Below, one piece after another: positions 20,667-30,669 of a DNA stretch of 64,000 nucleotides. The stretch covers positions 20,738 through 84,737 of the forward strand of contig JALCCG010000062.1 of assembly GCA_023212695.1 (NCBI GenBank), given 5' to 3'. This stretch comes from Sporisorium sorghi. Its lineage: Eukaryota; Basidiomycota; Ustilaginomycetes; Ustilaginales; Ustilaginaceae. The notes under the pieces are model-generated. The model made no database searches. It was not told the origin of the DNA and saw only the letters and a list, made by a program, of their open reading frames with translations. Position 1 is the first letter of the stretch. Each line of letters starts with the position of its first letter. The position numbers and the translations under genes were made by a program.

Positions 20667-21504
20667 CTACGGGGAGCGCATTGTTTTGAAAGAGTCAGGT
20701 GCGGCTGGCCATCGCAGAAAGGAGGTATGCGGACTCAGGCTCTTTGGAGAGGCTGTTTTGTTGGATCTTCCCTGCCAACTGGAAATTTTGCAACGCTGTT
20801 GTGTGCTTGAGAGCAATAGGATCTGCAGTGTTGATGGCCAAGGTAGCTGAAGGGAGCATCAAGAGCTTTGTAGAGTCCAGAGCATGCATGTTGGAGAGAG
20901 AGGGGGTGTCAGAGGAGCCGGAGGCGGTGCAGGAGCGCACTGAAGCAGGGGGGCTTGGAGGAAGCTGTGTCGGCAGACCAAGACCAAGGCTGAGGAAGGA
21001 AGCAACACAAGTTTATAGTGCTGCAAGTGCCATGGCGGCAATTGTTGTGGCCTCCTGCAAATACTGAGGAGGTAAAGAAGGAGGTGTAGTGTTGAGAAGG
21101 TCGCTGTTGGAGTATAAGTACACCAACCACGTTACAGATTTAGCTGGAGGCTGCTTCAAGCTGTCAAAAATCAACGCTTTTCTTTTCTTTTCTTTTCTTT
21201 TCTTTTCTTTTCTTTTCTTTCTTTTTTTTTTGAGAGAGAGAAGCGTGTGGAGGTGTGCCTTCCAGCCGGCCGGGAAAGTCATTCCTTTCATTCGGGTATT
21301 TCAGTCTCCACACCAACACGCTTTGTATCGCTTGACCTTTGACGACCATCACGTTTCCCGCAACTCGCCCCCAGCCCATCCTTGCACCGTCCTTGCCGCA
21401 TCTTTGCACTTGCCTATCGACGTCGTAGATACCGCATCTCGCACGCACGTCAACACCCACTCCGCATCGCATTCTCGTGTTTAAGGAGCTGCTGCACTTT
21501 CGCC
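20667..21504. other. Repeat-island edge and TOA2 upstream region
   Basis: A non-ATG open frame of about 120 codons (20699-21067, Arg/Glu/Ala-rich) has no recognisable domain and is probably repeat relic. A TTTTC pentamer microsatellite lies at about 21178-21222, directly followed by a T run and a GA run, some 280 bp upstream of TOA2. Confidence 0.4.
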
Positions 21505-22040
21505 ATGGCGTCGACGAGCAACAAAAAGCAGCTCTACTACGAGCTATACCGACGCTCTTCGTAAGTTAAACCCGCCACCTCGACTGCTTGCGCTGTTGAA
21601 ACTCGTTTTGTGCTGATGATTCTCATTGGTGGTGTGGCGGGGCGCAAACAGCATCGGAATGCAGCTCACCGACGCGCTCGACGAGCTGATTCAGTCCGGG
21701 CACATCAACCCGGTGCTCGCCATGCGCGTGCTCAACGAGTTTGACAAGGCCATCGCTACGAATCTTGCCAAGAACGTCAAGGTGAAAAGCCAGCTCAAGG
21801 TGCGTGCCCACAAGCGCCTTCTCACGAGACACTCTACATGGCCCATTTGCTGATTACGCTGGATTGTGTTCTGTTGCCGCGCCGTATTTTAAGGGCTACC
21901 TCAAGGACTACCGGCTGTGCGAGGAGGTGTGGACGTTCCGCGTGCGCAACGCTACGCTCAAGCTCGACAATGCCGACGCTCTCGATGTAGATAAACTGAA
22001 AATCGTCGCTTGCAAGATGGCCGACTCTTCGTCCAAGTAG
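21505..22040 (+). CDS. TOA2: Transcription initiation factor IIA gamma (small subunit)
   Basis: Small subunit of TFIIA; it stabilises TBP on the TATA box. Three exons: 21505-21560, 21652-21799 and 21894-22040, with donors GTAAGT and GTGCGT and AG acceptors. They join to 116 aa, matching the family (yeast Toa2 122, human 109). Typical blocks: N-terminal YYELYRRSSIGMQLTDALDE, GHINPVLAMRVLNEFDKAI, then the beta-barrel part beginning LKGYLKDYRLCEEVWTFRV and ending near VDKLKIVACK. The ATG lies in GCCATGG context, and nothing is missing. Confidence 0.95.
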
Positions 22041-23369
22041 CGTTTCTTTCTTTCTTTCTTTTCGCATTGTCTACGTCTCGTAGCTCTTGGTTCAGGTCAA
22101 TGTATTTGTATCCGCTTCCACTTGGCCTCGAGAGACGAGCGCTATGTGTGTGTCTGAGTGCAATGAGGACGGGTGCAAGGTGCGAGTATCGTGTGGGTTG
22201 GAGCAGCTAAGGGCGCCAACGGCAATGCACTTTTCTAATGAATCGGGGACGATCGTGATGCTGTCCACGCTGCCCCGATCCAGATGAGAGGAGTGCTTTC
22301 GAGCTCCACCGATCTAGAGTAGGAGCGGCTCGGTTCTTGAAAGGGAGGTGTAGCTGTGATGACGTTCGGAGGCGAGCACGGCTGCTGTTCAATTTACTTT
22401 TGGCGTGGAATGTGGATTACAGCTCCTCCTTCTCTCTGCCAGGATCTGCCAGGAATGCTTCTCTCCAATTTTGCAATTCTTCAAGAATGCACACCGCATA
22501 CAGCACACACACACGCCAAAAACCCTGACATACGCGCGCAGCCACTTGAGCGAATCTTTACCCGCTTCCGCGGCGGGCGCCTGTCAAGTATCGCCCCCGC
22601 CTCTTCTCTCCCACAGCCGCTCCTCGGAAACAGAGCGTCGCAGAACATGCCAGAGCAGCGACCTGCACTCCTGGACACACACACAGTGTATGCGTGTGGT
22701 GCACATTCCAGCCGCTGTCGTCCTTGCTCCCTCTCTTTCCCGCCGGGTAGAGCGAGTGGAAAAGCAAGCATTCCTTGGCGATCTCTTGAGAGGATGCCCC
22801 CCCCCCCCAAATTTAGCTCTCGTGTGGCCGCGACTGTTGTTGTTTTGATCCACCGTGTTGGACTCGCTTGCCCGGCGTGATCTGCGTCTTGCAGCTGTGT
22901 ATCCATTGTGTGTGCCAGCAAGCGACAGTTGGGCACGTTTTGGCAGGTGTAGGTGCGAGTGCAAGCGTGAGTGTCGAGCCTCGTAGCTCCTTTGCGTGTG
23001 AGCCGCCGTCTTGGGACACGCCATGGTTTCCTTCTCAACCATCATCTCTCTGTTGCTTCGACCGTCTCATCTTCTCGAAACAGAGAGAGAAAGCTATCGT
23101 TATCCTGCATTGTTGCTTCTTATTCTTATCCACCAACGACACCAGGCAGCATTCAGAAAGAAACAAACTGCGCTGGAATTCAATAGCTACTATCATCCAC
23201 TATCGACAACGCATCATCTTTCGATCTTTATAGCAGCGACCTGATGGACTAGCCCACACCCAACGACGCACCTTATATCTTATCACATCATCTTATCGCA
23301 ACGATTTCCAAACTTATCACGCTTCTCTAACACCAAAACAGAACAAAACCGTCGTCGCCAACCTTCGAC
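22041..23369. other. Intergenic region TOA2/DUF2841 gene
   Basis: 1.3 kb without a convincing gene. It contains a C10 tract near 22798 and CA-rich and CT-rich stretches. The final 300 bp are pyrimidine-rich and probably the promoter and leader of the next gene. Short frames on both strands overlap one another and carry no motifs. Confidence 0.35.
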
Positions 23370-25619
23370 ATGCCGCGCATCCCGGTCCGAGTCGAGCCGT
23401 ACAGCTCGCCGTCGCGCCAGCACCGCCACTACAAGAACAAGCGCGACCAGGTGCTCCGCGCGCTTGGCAAAGCCGCGTACATCAATGGGTCGCACTTCGC
23501 CATCATGTGGGTCTCTGCTCGGGGGGACGTCGAGACGTATGCGAGCGAGGCGCTGCAGAGCCGGCTGGAGGAGTGGTTTGTGAAAGGCGGTATCGCGGAG
23601 GAGGCGAAGCAGTTGGTCAAGAGTGCCGCGGGTGCGGGGGCGGCGGCGGAGGAGGAGGAGGAGGTGAAAGTGTTTGAGGATTCGGAGGGGGAGGAGATGG
23701 ATGGTGGGGAGGAGGCGGAGAAGGGGGTGGGCGATGATGTGTTCCTGGATGCTGTTGACGGTGAGAAGGGCGTGGATGGTGGGGAGGGGAAAAGGGGCAA
23801 GAGGGGGCCGTTGGCGCCGTTGAACACGGCGATTGCTAACCAGCACTTCTTGCGCAGTCGAACGCTCTGGCCCGCTAGCGGTGGTGTCGCAGACGACCTG
23901 TTCGCCGCCCCCAAATCGGCGCCCCTCTTCCCGACCTCGTCCACGTTCGCAGACGAACCACCACGCACATCGACCCCGCTCCTCGCCTCCTCATCCTCCT
24001 CCGCCCCCCGCGCCCCCGTCGCCGCTCCCACGCCCTCGCCCCTCCTCCCTCCCACCACCTCCTCCTCTTCACACACGCCGACAGTCGAAATCACCCTCGC
24101 CAACCAAGCCGCGCGCACCGCCTTCCTCGAGCTCCGCTTCGGTCAGCTCCAACAAGGCGTCTGCAAAACCGTCGCCAAGGCCTGGATCAAAATCATCGAG
24201 CCCAAAAAGCAAACTCGGTGCCCCTACAACAAAGGCGAAGCTGGAAAACCCGACTGGTGGCCCGCGGGCGTCCGCCACAAAGAGCCGGACCACCTGATGA
24301 AGCCGGAACGCCACGCGCTGCTGCTCACTATTCTACGTAGTCCGCGGGTCAAAGTGGCACGGTTGCAGCTGGCGACAGCCGAGGTGGTGGCGCTGATCAA
24401 GGCGGACAAGGTTAGTTTGCTGATGGACGTGTATCGGATTGCGAGGGAGGAGGAGAAGTTGAGGGAGAAGGGTGGCGGGGAGGAGGAGGAGGTGAGGGTC
24501 GGGGTGAGCACCTTGGATGGTTGGTGTAGGGAGGGGAGTGAGCCGACGAGCCAGGGTAGGCAGATCGCCAGGAGCGTCACGCCGGAGGCGGCGGGCGCAG
24601 GAGAGAAGCGCAAGCGCACTGCGGCAACCGCCATGGTCAAGTCCAACTCGAGCGCTTCGGCGTCAACGGCGCAGCAGCACAAGCGGCGCAGCATCGCAAC
24701 GCCCACCGAAGTCGCGCCTAAGCCGCTTCACCCTCCGACACGAAGCAAGGCGCGCAGCAGCTTCGCTGCGCTCCCGTCGCACACGCTTCACCAGCATCAG
24801 CAACAGCTGTACGGTCTCGGGCTGATCGCTCCCACTGCGCATCCAACTTTGCCTGGCGCCAGTGCAGCGGGCATGGCGAGGTCGCACTCGTTCTCCGCTG
24901 CGCCCTCGTTCGACCGTTCACTGCAAGGCGCTGCGACGACGACGAGCTGCTCGGCAGACACGTCGCCGTGGCCGCCCACGTCGTTCTTCGCCACAACCAC
25001 CGAGGTCAACGGCCTGGTCACGCCGTTGACGGCGTCGAGCGCGATCGATCCAAGCTTTGCACAGGATCTTGCCGCTCACCAGCACCACCAGCATCCGGGC
25101 TTCTACTATCCCGCACCGCCACCTCCTCCCGTTGCAGGAGGTTTCGCGTACCCCGCACCACACGAGACCGGCTTGGGCATGGCGATGCCCCACGCCGCCT
25201 TCGAGCCCAACGCGCTCGGCCTGGAACACTGGTCGTTTGCGCCGCACTTTGACCTCCCGGACCTGTCTAATACTGCATCCTGGTCCCATGATGGCAACAC
25301 CACCACGGCGGAGGCAAGCTTCTCGCTCGATTCGTCGATGGACAGCGTGCCGCGCACGCCATCGCCTGGCCCGCCGCCTGCAGCGAGTGCAGCGAGTGCA
25401 GCGGAAGCGGAGCGTGGGCTGACGCTTGACCTCGCCAAGCAGCACGAGGCGGGGATGCTCGGTCAACATGCCGTGCATCCCGGTTTGATGGGCGGTCCCC
25501 ATCACCAGCAGCAGCAGGCGGCCGCTGCAGAGGCGTACTGGCTGCCTCCCCCGCCGTCAGCGCCAACGACGACGACCACAACGACAACGACGGCGGGTCA
25601 GATGCATCAGCATCAGTGA
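23370..25619 (+). CDS. DUF2841 domain protein with MADS-like N-terminus
   Basis: Single-exon ORF of 749 aa. Residues about 245-340 (ARTAFLELRFGQLQQGVCKT, then VAKAWIKIIEPKKQTRCPYN and VRHKEPDHLMKPERHALL) match the fungal DUF2841 domain, which is of unknown biochemical role and is found in putative nuclear regulators, including hrmA-associated proteins. The first 65 residues resemble a MADS box: RIPVRVEP..SSPSRQ, a basic KNKRDQVLRALGKAA helix, then FAIMWVSARGDVETYASEAL, like the SRF beta-strand region. An acidic segment (EEEEEVKVFEDSEGEEMDGG) separates the two. The C-terminal 350 residues are low-complexity (His/Gln/Pro/Thr repeats, ending TTTTTTTTTAGQMHQHQ). The layout suggests a transcription regulator. 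The MADS comparison is my inference. Confidence 0.75.
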   Translation: MPRIPVRVEPYSSPSRQHRHYKNKRDQVLRALGKAAYINGSHFAIMWVSARGDVETYASEALQSRLEEWFVKGGIAEEAKQLVKSAAGAGAAAEEEEEVKVFEDSEGEEMDGGEEAEKGVGDDVFLDAVDGEKGVDGGEGKRGKRGPLAPLNTAIANQHFLRSRTLWPASGGVADDLFAAPKSAPLFPTSSTFADEPPRTSTPLLASSSSSAPRAPVAAPTPSPLLPPTTSSSSHTPTVEITLANQAARTAFLELRFGQLQQGVCKTVAKAWIKIIEPKKQTRCPYNKGEAGKPDWWPAGVRHKEPDHLMKPERHALLLTILRSPRVKVARLQLATAEVVALIKADKVSLLMDVYRIAREEEKLREKGGGEEEEVRVGVSTLDGWCREGSEPTSQGRQIARSVTPEAAGAGEKRKRTAATAMVKSNSSASASTAQQHKRRSIATPTEVAPKPLHPPTRSKARSSFAALPSHTLHQHQQQLYGLGLIAPTAHPTLPGASAAGMARSHSFSAAPSFDRSLQGAATTTSCSADTSPWPPTSFFATTTEVNGLVTPLTASSAIDPSFAQDLAAHQHHQHPGFYYPAPPPPPVAGGFAYPAPHETGLGMAMPHAAFEPNALGLEHWSFAPHFDLPDLSNTASWSHDGNTTTAEASFSLDSSMDSVPRTPSPGPPPAASAASAAEAERGLTLDLAKQHEAGMLGQHAVHPGLMGGPHHQQQQAAAAEAYWLPPPPSAPTTTTTTTTTAGQMHQHQ

Positions 25620-25827
25620 CGACTCGCTTGTTCATGACCTCCTCTGCCGCGCGCTCAGAACGGCAGAAACGATACCCCCTTACCAGCTCGAATCATGCCG
25701 CGCTAATCCCACAGCTGCATCTTCCCTCTTCATGTTTTCGTTAGACACACACACACATTCGTTTTGGACCTTGCAATGCACACAGACTTTCATTCTCTTT
25801 CCCAGCTCCGCGTGCAAACAAAACACT

Positions 25828-28800
25828 TCACCTCCAACCAGCTCTCAACTCGCGCAGCCGTCTCGCCAGCTCGTCCCACTTGCCCTGTTCCGCGCTCTCG
25901 CCCAAATCAAACGCGCGCATCCCGCTCGGCGCATCCCTGCCCTCGACCAGCGCCAACCTGGCCAGCTCGGCGAGCACCCTCTTCCCCCCGCCCCCCGGCT
26001 GCGTTTCAAACGAAGCAAACACCACCAGGCCGCAGCTGCGCCTGATCTTGGCCAGCTCGACCACGGTAATCGCCTCGTCCGAGCCGGGGAGCGCGACTTC
26101 GACGTGACAGTCGCACGCCAGCGCGCGCGAGAGCGCAAACCGGCCCGTGGGCTGCGTGTACTCGAGCATGCGGCACGCGTCGAACTCGCGAATCGCCCCC
26201 AGCGTGGCGGAAAGCGATGAGAGCGACGTGGCGAGGTCGTCGGCGTCCGAGCCGCGCACGATGAGGTGCACGACGAACAGCGGCGCGAGCGCGGTGAGCA
26301 GCGTGCGTAGGCCGGCGATGCACGCCGCGTCGGTGCGCGAGAAGGTGGGCGAAAGCGTGAGCGACAGGCTGGGGCGAGGACGCGATGCGGAAGAGGAAGG
26401 TTTGGACGATGTGCTTCGACGCCGGGCGATGTCGTCGTCATCATCGTCGTCGTTGGAAGAGGAGCGGTTGGTGGAGGAAGACGTGGAGAGATACGTGTAG
26501 AGCAGGTAGGCGAGCGAAGCGGCTGAAATGATTCCTCCGGCAACGGCGAGCGGGTTGAGCCGTGATGCTTTGCCTCCTTTGCCACCACCTCCATTACCGC
26601 CCGCAGCGACAGCCTTGGTGCTGGCAGCCGTTTTGACGTCCGCCTCGTGCTTCAACAGCCCCATCCTTCGTCGAAGGTGCATCCCGCTCCAGGTATCGCT
26701 CTTGGCAACCGGTTTCGACGCAACACCCCTGCGCTCCCACTCGTCCCAGTCCACGCCTTCCTCGCCAACCACGCGGCGTCGCCCCAACAACGCCCCCACC
26801 GAGGCGTACACCTGCACAACCGTCCTCTGCCGCCACTCTGGCCGCAACAGCATCACCAGCGCCGCCGCGCCCAGCAGCTTCTTGGCCGCCTTGACCAGCG
26901 GCGTCTGGGGGGTGTTGCCTCGACGTTTCTCCCTTCGCTTCTCGTCCTCGTGCAGCGCCGACAGCCGGCTCGCGTCGAGATTGCGCCAGAAATCGTCCTC
27001 GCCTCCCACACCGCCCGCGCCGCCGTTGGCGCCGACACTGATAGTGCGCGCGACCTCGCTGCACACGAGGCTCATCCTCCACCTCAACCTCCTGTGGAAT
27101 GCCAAGATGCGCAGCACAAACAGGTACGTGAGCGTGCGCAGCAGATCACGCTTGCGTCGACGCGAATGGAGGTGCTGCGGCGTGACGCTGCGGTTGAGGC
27201 GGAAGGTGGCTTCTGGTGGGGTGGGGTTGTAGGCCGGGTAGCCAAAGAACGGGTTGTTGGCGTTGTACGGCGAGACGAGGCCGTCGCGGGCGGAGCGGCG
27301 GGTGCGGTGCGAGAGGAGCGTGTGTGCGACATGCTGCAGCGGCGGCTCGTCGAGGTGCTCGACTTGCAGACGAGGAGAGGAGGGCTCGATGTACATGATG
27401 GTGCCGTCGGCCGCTGCGGCTGCTTCGGCGGCGGTGTGGTCCGAGTGGGGCGTGGTGGAGTCTTTGGACGCAAAGCGCGTCTCGGAGAAGCGACGCAGCC
27501 GGTTGAGCAGTCCGCCACCAGCAGCATGGGTGGCAGGGGCGGGAGCGAGCTCGCCGTCTTTGCCACTAGCGTCGGACTCGTCGCTCTCGGACGGCAGCAC
27601 CGCCTCGTCGTCCTCGTGCGGCAGGTACAGGGTGAAATTGCTCGTAGCGCCAACCCTCGTCTGCGGAGAAGCAGATCGATCGCGCGCAGAGGAGAAGCGT
27701 ACGTGTCGATCCGGATTCCTCGACCTTGCCATCTTGGGACTCAATGGCCCAGCAGGCGTCGCACTGGGCGTGACGTACGGCGAGGCGCCCACACTGACGC
27801 TCAAGCCGACAGCTCTGCCATCCACGATGCTCGGTTCTGAAGCGGATCTTGACCATGGCGCAGAATGCGCATTCTCAGCCGCACTCGAAAGATCACCCCT
27901 GGACATTTGGAGGTGCTTGAGCTTGCGTGCTGCGCTGGGGGTCATCTTGAGCGCGGCTGCTGCATTGTGATCCATGCCATTGCCACGAGGCGTCGAGGGC
28001 TCGCTGTGTCGCGGCGTCATGGGTCGACTTGCCCAGGGCGTGGAATCGGCGCTGTAGAAGACGTCGTAGATGCTCTCGTACGAGTTGGTGCGACTCATGC
28101 GGCGCGGTACACCAGGACTGTTCGGCGGCGTGGACGCAGCCGAGGCAGCCGAGGCAGCCACGGAAGCGGCGCGCCTGGGACGACCGTACTTGCGCAGCAC
28201 GTCGTTGGTGGCGCTCTCGACGGCCACATGGAGCTCGCCACCGTAGCAAACGGGGATGTTTTGCGGGTCAAAATGCTCGCGCAGCTCGTGGTGCGAAGGG
28301 AAAAAGATCTTGGCAAGCGCTTGCTGCGGTAGGACGCGTTTGATGACCGCCCACATGCCGGCGTGGATCCAACCGTAGTTGAGCACGTACACGGCACCAA
28401 CCATGCCGGGCACGTGGTTCTTGAGCAGATCCAACAGAAAAGGCAGGAGCTCGAGTTCGAGGTTGGCCATGCCGCTCGAGGCGAGGTCGACGGCGATGGA
28501 TGCCTGGAGGACGGTCTGTGGGTAGTTGTCGGTTTGACTGGCATTGTGGATGCTGTTGCGGTAGAGATCTGCGACATATCTACGCATGATCTCCATACAT
28601 GCTACAATGTACTCCTTGAGCTGATCGAGCGTGTTCTCAGCAGTCCTTTCGACGCTTCGCAGGTTGATGACACCACACGGTCTGCCGTACAGATCAATAA
28701 AGTGGCTGTTGAGCCAGAAGAGCGGCGGATTGGGCGGCGGCGGTGTGACATAGAGCGGATTCAACGAGGACAGAGACAGCAGATCCAGGTCGGTCCTCAT

Positions 28801-29091
28801 GCGCCAAAGCAGCGTGGCATTGAGCAAAGCCAGAGCCTGCTGGTCGTCGTACCTGGAGCGCCTGTAGAATCGGAAGAGGTTGGCAAAGTCCGAGAGGTAG
28901 GCGACGACGCGAGCTTTGCCCTCTTCGTTGAGATCGAGTTGCGAGGCGACATGGTCGAGGATCTGATGCTTTGCGAGTTTCCCAAGCTGTTCGACGGCGG
29001 CGTAGTTGGCGTTGTACTTTTCGACGAGATCGAGATGCTTTTCGTGCACGGCGCGTGCGTTTTTACTCTTTAGCTCCTGAACCGACGGCAT
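25828..29091 (-). CDS. CRAL-TRIO (Sec14-like) protein with C-terminal membrane anchor and Pex22-like domain
   Basis: 1087 aa in one exon. I chose the ATG at 29091 (MPSVQELKSK); the frame runs further upstream through a poly-Phe stretch from a T tract, which is not credible protein. Residues about 20-310 form a CRAL-TRIO N + lipid-binding module (LLWRMRTDLDLL, PLFWLNSHFIDLYGRPCGVI, GAVYVLNYGWIHAGMWAVIK, then IFFPSHHELREHFDPQNIP). A Ser/Pro-rich linker follows with another conserved-looking block. A hydrophobic segment at about 846-868 (VAGGIISAASLAYLLYTYL) looks membrane-spanning. The last about 180 residues (PSLSLTLSPTF; FVVHLIVRG; EYTQPTGRFALSRALACDCH; RSCGLVVF) have the strand order of Pex22, the Pex4 anchor of peroxisomes. 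The Pex22 assignment is inference; the CRAL-TRIO call is firm. Confidence 0.8.
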   Translation of the reverse strand: MPSVQELKSKNARAVHEKHLDLVEKYNANYAAVEQLGKLAKHQILDHVASQLDLNEEGKARVVAYLSDFANLFRFYRRSRYDDQQALALLNATLLWRMRTDLDLLSLSSLNPLYVTPPPPNPPLFWLNSHFIDLYGRPCGVINLRSVERTAENTLDQLKEYIVACMEIMRRYVADLYRNSIHNASQTDNYPQTVLQASIAVDLASSGMANLELELLPFLLDLLKNHVPGMVGAVYVLNYGWIHAGMWAVIKRVLPQQALAKIFFPSHHELREHFDPQNIPVCYGGELHVAVESATNDVLRKYGRPRRAASVAASAASAASTPPNSPGVPRRMSRTNSYESIYDVFYSADSTPWASRPMTPRHSEPSTPRGNGMDHNAAAALKMTPSAARKLKHLQMSRGDLSSAAENAHSAPWSRSASEPSIVDGRAVGLSVSVGASPYVTPSATPAGPLSPKMARSRNPDRHVRFSSARDRSASPQTRVGATSNFTLYLPHEDDEAVLPSESDESDASGKDGELAPAPATHAAGGGLLNRLRRFSETRFASKDSTTPHSDHTAAEAAAAADGTIMYIEPSSPRLQVEHLDEPPLQHVAHTLLSHRTRRSARDGLVSPYNANNPFFGYPAYNPTPPEATFRLNRSVTPQHLHSRRRKRDLLRTLTYLFVLRILAFHRRLRWRMSLVCSEVARTISVGANGGAGGVGGEDDFWRNLDASRLSALHEDEKRREKRRGNTPQTPLVKAAKKLLGAAALVMLLRPEWRQRTVVQVYASVGALLGRRRVVGEEGVDWDEWERRGVASKPVAKSDTWSGMHLRRRMGLLKHEADVKTAASTKAVAAGGNGGGGKGGKASRLNPLAVAGGIISAASLAYLLYTYLSTSSSTNRSSSNDDDDDDDIARRRSTSSKPSSSASRPRPSLSLTLSPTFSRTDAACIAGLRTLLTALAPLFVVHLIVRGSDADDLATSLSSLSATLGAIREFDACRMLEYTQPTGRFALSRALACDCHVEVALPGSDEAITVVELAKIRRSCGLVVFASFETQPGGGGKRVLAELARLALVEGRDAPSGMRAFDLGESAEQGKWDELARRLRELRAGWR

Positions 29092-29242
29092 GACGACGAG
29101 GCGGGGTCGCGAATGGTGATGGTGGTGGAGAGAGAGAGAGAGGAAATGCTGGAGAGACGATATGCTGCTGCCAAGTTGGACAGAAATGCGCTCGCTCGCT
29201 CTTTTTTTGGGTGTGAAAGCAGTCAATTGCCGTTTGCGGAGG

Positions 29243-29286
<44 letters not shown>

Positions 29287-29458
29287 GCGACCCACACCGC
29301 GTGACCCATTCAAAACGGCAATCAAAAAATTTTGTGAGAAAAAAAAACAGGGTGGGNNNNNNNNNNCCGTCGTCTTTCCAATTTATCTAAACGAAACAAA
29401 CGCCAATGCCAAACAAACCTCCAACACTGCGAAGTAAAAAGAACAAGCATGTTTGACT

Positions 29459-29496
<38 letters not shown>

Positions 29497-29687
29497 AAGC
29501 GCGACCGACTCCGCGTGACCCATTCAAATCGGCAATCAAACATTTTCGCGAGAAGAAAAAGCAGGCTGCGATGGTGTTGATAATGGTCTTCTTGTTGATG
29601 TTGATATCGATCTTGACCAGCTTTTGTTCACTGCTTGCTTGCTTGCTTGCTTGCTAAGCACATTCACATTGTATCGCGCAAGCAATC
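29092..29687. other. Divergent region with A tracts, duplicated segment and N gap
   Basis: Contains two A tracts (29243-29285 and 29460-29494), each followed by a similar about 70-bp segment (29286-29356 and 29495-29570, sharing CCGCGTGACCCATTCAAA). The 10-N gap at 29357-29366 lies between them, and a GCTT tetramer run is at about 29635-29655. It separates the CRAL-TRIO gene (-) from the SDR gene (+). Confidence 0.6.
29357..29366. other. Assembly gap (10 N)
   Basis: Ten consecutive N, directly after the first copy of the duplicated segment. The real length is unknown. Confidence 0.99.
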
Positions 29688-30584
29688 ATGTCGTCGACCA
29701 CTCCCCTCGACTTTGGCCTCGCCGGTGTCCACGTCCTCGTGTCCGGTGCTTCGGGTGGTGAGTTGGCATCGGCTATGCACCTGCTGCACAAGCTTGTTCT
29801 CGTCGTCGTCGATCCATCCTAAACTTGCTTTCTTTTCTCCATCACTCTGGCAGGCATCGGCTTCGAGACAGCCAAGACATTCCTTGCTGCAGGTGCCAAA
29901 GTGACAGCGCACTACAACACGACGCCTCGTGAGCTCGCCGCCACGTCTGGCCTCGTCGCCGTGCAAGCCAATGTCACCAGCGAGTCCGACGTCGAGCGCC
30001 TGTTCTTCCAAGCTGAGATGCAGCAAGGTGTTCCTGTTCAGGTGCTCATCGTCAACCACGGCATCTGGCCCGTCCAGCCCGTAGCTCTCTCCGACATGTC
30101 GCTCTCCCAATGGCGCAACACGCACGCCGTCAACCTCGACGGCGCCTTCCTCCTCGTCCGCTCCTTCCTCACCCGCCTCGATCACCGACCCAGCCTCCGT
30201 CTGCTTCATCGGCAGCACCGCCGGCAAATTCGGAGAGCACGACCATGCAGACTACGCTTCCACAAAGTCCGCCCTCATGTACGGCCTCGTGCCCCCCGCC
30301 CCCCCTTGAAGAACGAAATCGTCCGCATCGCCCCGCGTGCCAGGGTCAACTCGGTCAACCCCGGCTGGGTATATACACCCTTGGCCCAAGAGACCATCAA
30401 CGACGACAAGGTGAGAGCGAGAGCGCTCGCAAGCACGCCGCTCCAGAAGGTCGCCATGCCCGCCGACGTCGCTCGTCAGGTGCTTGTTCTGTCCAGTCCC
30501 ACGCTCAGTGGGCACGTCACAGGCGTCAATCTGCAGGTCGATGGTGGTATGGAGGGTCGCTGCCTCTATCCTCCTCCTGCCTGA
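29688..30584 (+). CDS. Short-chain dehydrogenase/reductase with internal frame shifts
   Basis: Two exons (29688-29757 and 29854-30584; donor GTGAGT, acceptor CAG) give an SDR Rossmann start: VHVLVSGASGGIGFETAKTF, then VLIVNHGI (NAG-like) and, near the end, RVNSVNPGWVYTPLAQETI and SGHVTGVNLQVDGGM. From about 30180 to 30300 the annotated frame reads Arg/His-rich nonsense. The +1 frame reads the expected SDR core there: FIGSTAGKFGEHDH followed by YASTKSALMYGL, with the catalytic Ser and Y-x3-K. The frame returns at a C7 run (30299-30305). So two compensating indels disrupt the catalytic segment. Either the sequence has errors or the gene is damaged. Substrate unknown. It converges on RDH54, 85 bp apart. 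Confidence 0.7.
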
Positions 30585-30669
30585 GCCAATGCTGATGGTG
30601 TCGACACAGATCGATTGCTGCGCTTCAGTGTTTCGGGATCGATGCAATAGACAAAATTCGTCTTTAGCG

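Noticed and set aside
22481..23045. 185- and 153-codon minus-strand ORFs upstream of the DUF2841 gene
   Set aside because: Overlapping in several frames, Arg/Cys/His-rich, no motifs; likely chance.
29281..29570. Processed retrogene with poly(A) tail
   Set aside because: The A tract is 5' of the duplicated segment on the plus strand and the segment has no coding similarity; tandem duplication is simpler.
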